A stretch of DNA of 10,625 bases from Rodentolepis nana (Eukaryota > Platyhelminthes > Cestoda > Cyclophyllidea > Hymenolepididae). Each line of letters starts with the position of its first letter. The stretch's first letter is position 1. Under the pieces are notes generated by a model that saw only the letters and a list, made by a program, of their open reading frames with translations, was not told the origin of the DNA and did not search any database. The translations under genes and the position numbers were made by a program. This document shows positions 1-7,990 of the stretch, one piece after another. The stretch spans positions 1 to 10,625 of the forward strand of contig UZAE01013892.1 in NCBI GenBank assembly GCA_900617975.1, given 5' to 3'.

Positions 1-398
1 GGTAGAGCAAATGGAGATCTCAACTAACGTAGAGTTATACAAGTAGACATTTGGATGGTTTCAATGACTGAGACAAAGCTTTGGTTACGGAGAGGAGGGT
101 TTTGAAGAGAAACAAGAATTAATTGAAAGTGGGCGAATAAAATCACTGATATAATGTAAGAGAGACATCGGTGTGAATATAATGAGAAAGAATATAAAAA
201 AATAAGAAAGACTCCTTGTTAAATACGATTTTTGTGAATGGGCTTTTTGGCCTTGTAAAACAACGGCAGAAATAAGAGAGAATAAAATCAAGGTAAGAAA
301 TTATCAAACAAGATGACTGAAGGAAAAGGTTTCTTGAAGTTTGATTACTTGGAGAGTTTTGGAATGTAAGGCTCGTTAGAGACATCATGAGATATCAT
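1..398 (-). other. 3'UTR / 3' flank of the tob-like gene
   Basis: This stretch lies downstream of the TAG stop of the tob-like gene, so it should be 3'UTR. On the gene's strand it is rich in pyrimidines, and the open frames in it look like chance. I find no AATAAA or ATTAAA on the minus strand before the window edge, so the poly(A) site probably lies beyond position 1. There is one AU-rich pentamer ATTTA on the minus strand (220-224) and no clear Pumilio site. Vertebrate Tob mRNAs are controlled through long 3'UTRs. That is family knowledge; little here shows it directly. Confidence 0.5.
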
Positions 399-2535
399 CT
401 AACGCTCCGAGATATTCAGCGCATTGAAAGCTTGTCCCAGAGAAGAATCCATTGATGGTTTGTTAATGTCATTTGACCAACAGAAGTTATTGCTGGAATT
501 TGAGTTGAATTTCTGTGAATTCCAGAGATCATATAGATCTTGATTGATGCCTAGTTCATCTCTAAAACCAAATTTACCCTCAGATTGTTGAAGTGCGCTT
601 CTTGGGGCTGTACTGAAAGATCCGCTGTTTCTTGAACTATTACCGCTACCTTCTATATTGTTGAATGGGAAGCCTGAATTACGATTCATTAATGAAGGGT
701 TTTCTTGAGTTGATTGTTGCTGTTGTTGAAGGTATTGACTATTCTTCAACTGGAACTCAGATCGAATCTTTTCAAACTGAGACCACATTGGGTTATTCAT
801 TATATTGTTGGAACGCATTCCGTAGGTACTAGGTCCCTCTGAGTTGTTGTAAAGACTCACTCCAGAACCATTTTCTATGAATCCATTTGAAATTCCATTG
901 CTATTGTTAAATAGACCATCATTGGAACGATCCAGAGAGTGATAATTTCCAAAGACCCCATTCCTAGATGAATCCATTCCAAAGTTGTGTCCTCCGTACA
1001 TACCACTCCCATTTCTCTGGATTTCACTCAAACGCATCAAGCGATCGCTCAACGGGATCTATAATTTAATTAACGCCACTAATTAAAATTAAAAACACGT
1101 TTTATCGTGAATTCACAATTCCAGAGCATTTGTTCTGAAATTAATCATGGTGGTTTTATTGTGATCATGCATAACGCATAAAAAAATATGGAAAATTTTA
1201 TTTTGCTCAAATTAATACACTTAAGTACAAAGTACTCCTAACCGACTTTTTTATTAATACAATAGAAGAGCTTATATAAAATATCTCATAGATAAGCAAA
1301 CGTTTATGAATTAGTGAATTGTTCTTTGCAGTCAGATAATATAAAGTAACCTACCAAATAAAACTAATTTCGATTTAGGGACAAAAATATATGAGCAAAA
1401 TAACAGGTATTAACAATCAACGAACCTGATTTGATGGAATCGAGTTCTGCCCGATGGCTTCGAGTAATTGAGAAGCATAACCTGAACTAGGTGGTTCACA
1501 CGAAGAAACGAGACGATGAGGTCTTTTGGTCTGGTTCTTCAACTTTGTAGATCCAAATTTTGTGGCTGCGAAAGTGGCCGCAGTGAAACTAGGAGTGGAA
1601 GTCGACTTCTGGACATATGTTGATGGCGTTGTTTGAGTGAATGGAGGAATTGCATTAGCTTGACTGGCGTGGCTCTCGAACTGCGGAAGATCACCTCCTA
1701 ATTCTTCAGCATGACGCATGGCCTTGCTATGAAAGTCATTGAAAGGAAATTGATTTTCGATATCTGATTTTGCTTGTGATGAATCAGTGGTTCCACTATG
1801 ATCGAAAAAACTACTATCACCGGACTTTTCTTTTTTCCCGATAATCAAATCTGTCTTCTCTTGGACTTCTAGTGAATCTCCAGATGCCCTCTTTGAGTCA
1901 GGGGTAGATGTGACTTGGCCATCATCAGGTTCAGTGAGGACACTGAGAGCGGCTTCAGTTGCTAAATGTGTTTGGACATCATCTAACTGTTTCTTTGAAG
2001 CCTCGTTCATTGGGACTTCAACATCTTTTTCCCCATTCATGTTAAACCCAGCTCCATTTTTAGAGTTAACTGAATATAAGACTTGATGCTTTGTTTTCGG
2101 CCAGGATCCAGATCCATTCGACGAAGACACTGAAGATGCCGAAGAACAACCTGAGGATGAACTACAACCATTTCCAGAATTCCAAACAGAGTTGGGGATA
2201 GGAGGGGATGTGTCATTAGACCCATATTGGCAAGTGACATGTCCCGGATCGATAGTAAGTACTAGACCAGTTGGTAGACAAGCTTGAATTTCACTCCATT
2301 CCAGACCGCTGGAAATGGCAGCTTCTAGGAAGATAAAATCGGTATGAGGTCCACTGGTTTGAAAGCACCGATGTGTTGATTCCTGATCGGAGGATTCTAT
2401 AAACCAACCAGGCTGAAGTTTCCTAATCAGGCATTTTTCTAATTCTTCACCGAAATTATCCACTCGCCTTCTTGGTAATTTAGTGTAGAGATGTGAGAGA
2501 AGGTAGTTAACCGCAACAGAAACCTCAACATACAT
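399..2535 (-). CDS. tob: Tob-like BTG/APRO antiproliferative protein (two coding exons)
   Basis: The coding sequence is join(1426..2535, 399..1058) on the minus strand, 589 residues. In animals Tob/BTG proteins bind the CCR4-NOT deadenylase subunit CAF1 through the N-terminal domain; Tob also binds poly(A)-binding protein, promotes mRNA deadenylation and restrains proliferation. Residues 1-107 match the APRO domain: VAVNYLLSHLYTKLPRRR, the FGEELE helix, box A at about 42-59 (GWFIE..HRCF) and box B at about 88-106 (LPTGLVLTIDPGHV). The final domain strand (QVLYSVNSKNG, about 151-161) follows a Ser/Gly-rich insert at about 108-146. Residues 317-333 (FTAATFAATKFGSTKLK) are a near-exact Tob-subfamily signature, which separates it from BTG1-4. 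Exon 2 is rich in Asn and Ser (about 34 N and 37 S in 217 residues), with a five-Gln run at 481-485. The ATG at 2535 has A at -3 and an in-frame TAA four codons further upstream in genomic DNA. Exon 2 was assigned by splice signals and phase, not by homology. Confidence 0.88.
1059..1425 (-). other. Intron of the tob-like gene (phase 0, 367 nt)
   Basis: On the minus strand the donor reads CAG|GTTCGT, just before exon 1 would hit a TGA stop three codons later. The acceptor reads AAATTATAG|ATCCCG. Removing these 367 nt joins ...SNQ directly to IPLSDRL... in frame, turning a 372-codon dead end into a 589-residue protein. The intron is AT-rich and its pyrimidine tract is poor, so the acceptor is plausible but not strong. 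An alternative is that exon 1 reads through and ends at VR-stop. That would give a 372-residue short form with the complete APRO domain and Tob signature. Confidence 0.75.
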
Positions 2536-2543
2536 TTTGGCAC

Positions 2544-2713
2544 CTGATTATACTTTTTTTCAGATGCGGTTACTAGAAAGCGAAAAAGACAAAATTTATT
2601 AGTGTATGAACTTGACTACAAGTATTGTTGACAAATCGATAATACATGTGCTGATCATGAGGGGACATAGTTTGTATTATATTTAAAATCCACGATATTA
2701 GGTAAAATCTTAC
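2544..2713 (-). other. Probable 5'UTR intron of the tob-like gene
   Basis: On the minus strand a strong donor, CCTTTTG|GTAAGAT, lies 170 nt upstream of an acceptor ATAATCAG|GTGCC, and the start ATG follows five bases later (GTGCCAAA-ATG). Many animal genes carry an intron just before the start codon, so this is reasonable. The acceptor is preceded by purines (GAAAAAAAG) rather than a pyrimidine tract, which weakens the call. The protein start is the same whether or not this intron is removed. Confidence 0.45.
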
Positions 2714-2777
2714 CAAAAGGATAGGTGGAAGATCAATCAGGAAGTACTAACCACTGATCGATGGGATGTGCTTGAGC

Positions 2778-2814
2778 TTTCTTCCTTTGCAACACTTAAA
2801 AAAAAGGAAAGAAG
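2778..2814 (-). other. Stem-loop in the presumed 5'UTR
   Basis: TTTCTTCCTTT (2778-2788) pairs with AAAGGAAAGAAG (2803-2814) over about 11 bp with a single bulged base, enclosing a loop of about 14 nt. On the transcribed (minus) strand this would be a hairpin in the 5' leader, upstream of the predicted donor at 2713. The arms are homopurine/homopyrimidine, so it could equally be low-complexity sequence without a function. Confidence 0.3.
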
Positions 2815-3087
2815 GTAGACTAGTAGGTAGTCAATAGGGCAGGCAGGCTGGATGAACTGGGATAGGTATAGATGGACGCCGTTGCTACCAGCGCGATTAG
2901 CCAACCGATGGATTGAACGGACGCACTAGAAGGGATGTACGCAGGGTAGCACTGACGCACACAGTTGCTACTGCCTTAGTAAAGAGGGGAGGAGGGGAGG
3001 TTGACACTAGCTTAGCAGCAGCTGATACTGCAGCAAAAAGTGATTGCTTGGGAAAACGTCGACTGCTTTCGAACGCCGATGTTGATG

Positions 3088-3141
3088 TTAGTGGGAAGAG
3101 AATATGCAAACTTGGTCGTGCGCGTCGGTGCGCGAAACCAT
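3088..3141 (-). other. Possible 17-codon upstream ORF
   Basis: Within the CpG-rich block an ATG at 3141 opens a short frame, MVSRTDAHDQVCIFSSH, that ends in TAA at 3088. If transcription starts upstream of 3141, this would be an upstream ORF that could reduce translation of the tob-like protein. If the CCAAT (3180) and CRE-like (3150) sites are real promoter elements, the start site may lie downstream and this ORF would not be in the mRNA. The evidence is position only. Confidence 0.2.
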
Positions 3142-3260
3142 CTAATGACGTAGGAGAAATGGGATTCGTTTGCGTATTGGCCGTCTATAGTTGGCCAAAA
3201 CCCAGCTTGCGTAGCCGTTAGTTGATTTAGAATTGTTGGGGTAGAGCTTTGAAGCAATAA

Positions 3261-4189
3261 TATACATTTATTGCCAGACTAACTGACATTTTTCGCATTT
3301 TTAAAAGAATGATTTCTCGGTTTATTTCATTTTTTAATAGAGGGCGCACAAAAATATCGAAATTCAGTATTTTTTATAAAAATAACAAAGCGATAAACAG
3401 AATAGCAAAAGGCACAAGAAAGCTCTCAGCTGATGTTTATCAGAATGCGAGAATGTACTAATTGTTGAAAGCTGAATTAAGTATAATTAACTTGATTACT
3501 ACTCGAAGAATTAGAAATCCATAATTTCTAAAAGAATTCTTGATAAATTCAATTCCCATGTGTTAATTTTTAAAAGTAATGAGAAATAGTACTAAATGTA
3601 ATGAAACAGAAGCGAATAAATACCCTCAAACCCCAGAATAGTGATTAATTTTATCAATAGCAGACCAAGAATCCCTTTTTCTTTGAAACGAACTTAGACA
3701 ACTATAAAATTCGTTCCAAACCCATTAATTATTTTTTTTATTGCCTTGGATTTCACCATTGTAAGAAGAAGCGCCTCATTTCGTGACTAGCTCATAGGTC
3801 TATAAGTAAACGATGCCCATTCCGTTTAGGAATTTACTGCCTGATCATACGCATGACACGAAGAAATTAGTTGGAATAAATTACTTTTAAGCGTTATCAT
3901 GAAATTGTTACACCCTTAGCCACAGAAACTGCATAATACTACAAATTTGTGCCCTTATGTGTTCGAAATGTAGTATAATTTCGTCAGTATTCTGGAACAC
4001 TTCAAAGTTGCCATCTTTTTCACCCAAGTATACAATTTTTCGACAAATTTCTAGAGTTAATTGAGTCGAAAAGGACACTTTATTAACTATGCAGCTGAGA
4101 TTTCGAATTTATTACTTAAAAGGTCAAATTTTCTTCTATTTCTATCCTTCGTTAGAAATAACCAGAAAATCCCTCCAGGTGACGATAAA
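3261..4189. other. AT-rich non-coding stretch, nothing recognised
   Basis: All six frames are heavily interrupted and there is no domain-like peptide. The sequence consists of A/T-rich runs without clear tandem repeats. A small perfect hairpin (7-bp arms ATTTCTA/TAGAAAT, 8-nt loop) lies at 4138-4159. Distal promoter elements of the tob-like gene could be here, but I cannot point to one. Confidence 0.5.
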
Positions 4190-4480
4190 AATACACCAAT
4201 CAAGGAGGAGTGGGCGACCTTGGACCTGCATTTTTCTGAACCCACGTGCCTATCAGCGCAATGCACATAGTTACCATGCCTACACGCCCATCGATTGGGC
4301 TCTACGTTCGTGTGTCTATTCTTGCGAGGGTGTGTTTGGGTGCGACCCTGCGTCGCGTTATCAAGGTCGTATCGATCAACACGCGAAGATGCAGTAAAGC
4401 GTTGGCAATGCTTGCACACACAGACGCACGTGTAGTGATTGACCTGCTAAGTAATTAACCACGACCTTGGCAGAGCCAAT
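4190..4480. other. Isolated CpG-rich block with clustered hairpins
   Basis: This roughly 290-bp segment is clearly richer in CpG than the surrounding kilobases. It contains several perfect inverted repeats: GCCCA/TGGGC with a 5-nt loop (4286-4300); GCGAC/GTCGC with a 5-nt loop (4342-4356); and CAAGGTCGT at 4362-4370 against ACGACCTTG at 4461-4469. Inside the last pair, ATCAACACG (4375-4383) pairs with CGTGTAGTGAT (4429-4439), and AAGCGTT/AATGCTT closes a 3-nt loop (4397-4413). Both strands have open frames of about 100 codons here, with no recognisable protein. It may be a structured RNA, a distal CpG promoter or an old repeat; the sequence does not decide. Confidence 0.35.
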
Positions 4481-5243
4481 CCTAAGCAAAGATATTTTCC
4501 TAGTTTCCCTCCGGCATTTCTACCACTTTCTGCAACGTCTGCTCTCCTTTTGCGTCAGTAAATCTACTTCTTATTACAAAATTTAGAACTGATAATTTAG
4601 TAACCGTTGGTAGGCCAGTCCAACTGAGCAATCTTAAAATTGGAGCGCGTTACCAGATTTCACATTTTGCTATAAGCTACACCAAAATACCCAAGATGTG
4701 CAATGCAAAGCCTAAGCACTTAGCATAGCTAAATAGATGTATGACTTTTTAGAATAATTTAGAATAAATTGTCAATTATTTTTTTTCGAAAAATTTATTT
4801 ATATTTGCTCAACAGTACTATGTGTGCATTTCCATAAATTTCTCATTTTACGCATATCGATTTATGTAAAAAAAAGGCTAAAATATTTTAAAGAATGCAC
4901 GCAGTTGTCGAGGTAAATTAAATCTCCTCTCTAAGAGAAGATATTTTAACTTTAAACCAGACATTTTCTTTTTAGTATTCTCAGTTGAGGAACCCTTTAT
5001 TGATCCATTGATTTTGCTATCAACAATAAAATGATATCCCTTATGTCATGTACTCGGTTTAAGAGCACGTCCTAAATTATGCACTCCGGTTTAGACAGTC
5101 AATTGAGACCATCTAACTTCTGCAAAACTTTACACTTTTCTTCTCGCCATTTACCAATTGAGAAATTTAGGTTGGGTCGTGGTCATATTAACTATCTCTC
5201 AAGGGTTAAATGCCACTGTTGAAGGACTCAAATGTATTCTTTA
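4481..5243. other. Non-coding stretch, nothing recognised
   Basis: This is AT-rich sequence with frequent stops in all frames, an A/T-dominated segment at about 4740-4900, and no repeats that I can match elsewhere in the window. Confidence 0.5.
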
Positions 5244-5256
5244 ATATCATTATTTG

Positions 5257-5545
5257 AGGGGGGAGGGGTACGCGATAGACGTACGTCCATGTGGTCCTCC
5301 CTGGGCAAAGTACTATGACCCGACAGTGTGTCCTATTCTACCACTTCAACAGTACCTCACCTTACTATTTCCCCTAATTTTGTGTCATTCTCTTTTGCAT
5401 CTGTGAATCACTCTTCTCCCCTCCCCCTCCCCCACCCCAATCGACTTACTGTGACTTTGATGTTCCTCCCCTTTGCGAAATCCGGAGTCAACTAAAGGGC
5501 TAATGATGACTACCATAAAACCTGCCATTTGCACTAAGTAAATAA
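5257..5545 (+). repeat. Interspersed repeat copy A (SINE-like retroposon)
   Basis: This is a full-length member of a family with at least four recognisable copies here. Strand is assigned so that the A-rich tail (TAAATAAATA) is the 3' end. It begins with the family start (GGGGTACGCGATAG), passes through TGGGCAAAGTA, CAGTACCTCACCTTAC and a C-rich tract (5418-5438), then GGGCTAATGAT and CCTGCCATTTGC, and ends in the A-rich tail. The flanks ATATCATTATTTG (5244-5256) and ATATCTATATTTG (5546-5558) look like a decayed 13-bp target-site duplication with two mismatches. There is no coding capacity. Relative to B it lacks roughly 40 bp in its 5' third. Confidence 0.75.
5418..5438 (-). other. G-quadruplex motif inside repeat copy A
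   Basis: On the minus strand four runs of 4-5 G are separated by single bases (GGGG-T-GGGGG-A-GGGGG-A-GGGG). This arrangement is a textbook intramolecular quadruplex motif. The corresponding part of copy C (7865-7884) also has G runs of 4, 8 and 4. In copy B there is a nine-G run at 7106-7114. Confidence 0.6.
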
Positions 5546-5558
5546 ATATCTATATTTG

Positions 5559-7012
5559 GTTATTAAAAGAGCATTCCCTTGATTGAACGAAAACTCAATT
5601 TTGGGCAAACAATTCGGAAAGCGTGCAAATGTTTCGTCAAAATCTATGAAAGCTCAAAGGACTCAGATAATGCTCTTGCATGGCCAAGTTGCAGTTGGAT
5701 TGAAATTTCATAATGGAGATTGATTCGTACCTTCCCAGTCATTTATTGCGTTTATCCAAATCCTCAATTTCTACATAAATAAATAGTAATGCTGTTGAAT
5801 TCTTCACATCCCTACAGCATCAATCAATCAGTCCATCGAACACATCGTCCTTTCCACCGTCCTATTTTACTGGAACTATGCCTGTCGATGGTTTATCGCG
5901 AGTAGTTGGAGCCTGAACTTATGGAGAATCATAAAAAAATATATAAATATGATTACGACAAACGAGTTCAAACTTCCATGTATTAGCATCCACCATCTGA
6001 AAACTCTTGAAGATAACCCCCCCCCCCTCCACAGAGAAGAGCGTTAATTTAACTCAAGCTGTCAATCAATGTCAAGATCTAAACTTTCGTCGAAAGCTTC
6101 CTTGATAGTCCGGGAATGATCAATACATTTTTAGATAAGGAAAATATTTAGACTGATTTGAAAAAAAGGGAATTAGATGGGAGCAGTTCTTTGAATTTTT
6201 TCCAATGCAGGCTATTTTCGAACGGGACTGCCAATTCCTGAGGATTATTTTGCTTAAAGAGTCAGATGACACCGCCAAGTAGGAGAGCTAACAGCAGTGG
6301 GCAGTAACATAAAAGGAAACGAGATGACTTGCCGACAATTCTCCAATTAAGCTGATTTGAAATGCAAATATTCATAGCGTCGATGCCAATATATATAAAC
6401 TGAAGGAATTCGCATATGCCAATTATCAGCTGACAACCAGTTGTTCCCTAAGGGACAAACAGTTGGACTACCAAGCCTCAACATCAAAGCACTTTTAAAT
6501 TTAAAATCCCAGAATCGGAATAAAGGAAGTTGTTCCCCCATTTCAATGGCATCGGTTTTACAAGGTGGTCAATTTTAGCGAAATCTTTACGAATCGATCG
6601 ATGACTACTTCGATGGCACATGACAAAATTAAAAAGATGACATTCTGTCAATAACTTTACGCGATTAGATTGAGAAAATATGATGCGTGCACATAGCACA
6701 GCTCTGTGATCGCAAAGTTGGTAATGATAACAATAAAAAGCATGCTAGTATCTATGTTAAAACCTATTTAGCTTTACAAGTATAAGTCACCATGGTTTCT
6801 CGATGGCCTTGGAACTGGATTGCAAATTTTGTTTGAATTCTAATATTGAAGTTAAGAGTTCGAACTTAAACATCTTCGCCGTTGATGAAAAAATGCCCTT
6901 TCTCAAAAAGTCGGCAATTGCGGTTGTCTTTCATTCTTTGACAAGAGGATTTCATCAATTATTTTGAATTCAGGAAAGAATGTCTTAATTTTGTCTATAG
7001 ATTCGAGCATAA
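5559..7012. other. Non-coding stretch, nothing recognised
   Basis: No ORF with a recognisable domain lies here; the minus-strand open frames at 6347-6699 are short and featureless. An 11-C homopolymer is at 6017-6027. A near-palindrome TTGTTCCCTAAGGGACAA lies at about 6440-6457. The rest is ordinary AT-rich DNA. Confidence 0.5.
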
Positions 7013-7026
7013 TTTTCATGGAAGGT

Positions 7027-7348
7027 TTATTTATTTATTAATAACAAATGGCAGGCTTTTTGATAGTTATCATTGACCCTTTAGCTGACTTCGGAATTCA
7101 CAGAAGGGGGGGGGTAACATCGAAGTCACAAAAATTGGAGAGGGGGAACAGAAGAGGGATCCAAAGATGTTATGGTGACTGGCATAAAAGTAGAGAAAAG
7201 GGCAAGGTGAGTACTGAGGAAGTGGTCAAATATGACATACACTCGGGTCATGGCAGTTTAAAGTCAACTGCCGGTTTATCACCTTTGTTGCAGTATGAGT
7301 ATACATTGCCCAGAGTGCACCACGTGGAGGTAAATCTATAGCACACCC
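7027..7348 (-). repeat. Interspersed repeat copy B with clear target-site duplication
   Basis: This is the most complete copy, about 322 bp, with the A-rich tail (AATAAATAAATAAA on the minus strand) at its low-coordinate end and the family start GGGTGTGCTATAG at its high-coordinate end. It is flanked by TTTTCATGGAAGGT (7013-7026) and TTTTCGTGGAAGGT (7349-7362), a 14-bp direct repeat with one mismatch, as left by target-primed insertion of a retroposon. The element aligns with A, C and D through AAATGGCAGG, GATAGTTATCATT, CTTTAGCTGACTTCGG, GAGTACTG, TATGAGTATAC and GTGGAGGTAAATCTAT. A 97-codon open frame runs along the opposite strand, but it is not shared with the other copies. Confidence 0.8.
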
Positions 7349-7362
7349 TTTTCGTGGAAGGT

Positions 7363-7777
7363 AAGTTACGCTTAGCGAGTCTTTGCAACCTGTTGATTAG
7401 TGAACCATGCACTTAAAGTATTTGAACAGAGGGGTGTCTTGACAACGTGATATGATGTGACATTTCTACTAATGGGTGCAGTAAATGTGGACCAAGACCC
7501 TGTAATCATTCGATAGTAAACATTTTGAGCGGAAATTTTTTACCAAATGACAATAATTTAGGCACTCAAACATGGTCACCTAATTTACATTTAATGAGAA
7601 TAATTATACGCCTGAATGCAGAAAATGTGTTCACAGGGCATCATATCCAAACTTACGGTTTAAAATGTTTACGGATGTTTAATTCTCTAAGTTTCATTTT
7701 GAGTTTTATTTTTAATCACTTTCGATCAATGAAAACCACGCTTAATTCTCTCCAAAGCAATTACTCTGTAATACCAA
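7363..7777. other. Non-coding spacer between repeat copies
   Basis: This AT-rich sequence lies between copies B and C. A plus-strand frame at 7525-7809 is open but lacks an ATG start, runs into repeat C and has no recognisable domain. Confidence 0.45.
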
Positions 7778-7990
7778 TCATATTTGACCAATTCACAGTA
7801 CTCACCTAACCTTTTCTCTGCCGTTGTGTCTGCCACTTTTACAACATTGAAACACTCTTCTGTTCCCCATCCCCCCCCTTCCCCTCGACTTTTTCTCACT
7901 TTGGTGTTCCTTCCTTCTGTGAAGCCAGAAATCATCTAAAAAGTTAATGATAACTACCATATAGGCTCCCATTTGATATAAAATAAATAT
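7778..7990 (+). repeat. Interspersed repeat copy C, 5' truncated
   Basis: Similarity to A, B and D begins near CATATTTGACCA and continues through CAGTACTCACCT, TTTTCTCTGCC, the C-rich tract (7865-7884), TTCTGTGAAGCC, GTTAATGATAACTACCAT and the tail AAAATAAATAT. The first 100 or so bases of the family are missing. 5' truncation with an intact A-rich 3' end is the usual pattern of elements inserted by target-primed reverse transcription. I found no convincing target-site duplication. Confidence 0.7.

Larger units (their letters stand above)
2760..3260 (-). promoter_or_regulatory. CpG-rich probable 5'UTR and promoter block of the tob-like gene
   Basis: This block sits immediately upstream of the gene and is much richer in G+C and CpG than its surroundings, with more than 20 CpGs between about 2880 and 3200. 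It contains the direct repeat GTGCGCG-TCG-GTGCGCG near 3118. Read toward the gene, it holds a CCAAT box at 3176-3180 and a CRE-like CTACGTCA at 3146-3153. No convincing TATA box is correctly placed; a TATAAAAA lies further up near 3371. Open frames occur on both strands (2913-3221 plus, 3012-3257 minus), but they have no recognisable domain and the minus one lacks an ATG start. I read this as a promoter and untranslated leader with the start site somewhere inside it. Confidence 0.5.

Noticed and set aside
1..400. Minus-strand open frames at 85-388 as further coding sequence
   Set aside because: They lie after the stop codon of the tob-like gene, lack any domain and have the biased composition of a pyrimidine-rich 3'UTR.
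2626..2640. ATTGTTGACAA near the gene as a copy of repeat X
   Set aside because: Only 11 bases match and the following sequence differs, so chance is enough to explain it.
2913..3221. 102-codon Arg- and Ala-rich plus-strand ORF
   Set aside because: It sits in the CpG-rich leader/promoter block of a minus-strand gene, has no domain and low-complexity composition, and the opposite strand is also open.
4087..4419. Overlapping open frames of 102-110 codons on both strands
   Set aside because: Both strands are open over the same CpG-rich stretch. Neither peptide resembles a known domain, and an open shadow frame is common in GC-richer patches.
6005..6040. Eleven-C run as another copy of the repeat family
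   Set aside because: Only the homopolymer and a few neighbouring bases match the family's C-rich tract; the flanking family motifs are absent.
7048..7341. 97-codon open frame on the plus strand
   Set aside because: It lies inside repeat copy B and opens because of this copy's particular substitutions. Copies A, C and D do not keep it, and it has no recognisable domain.
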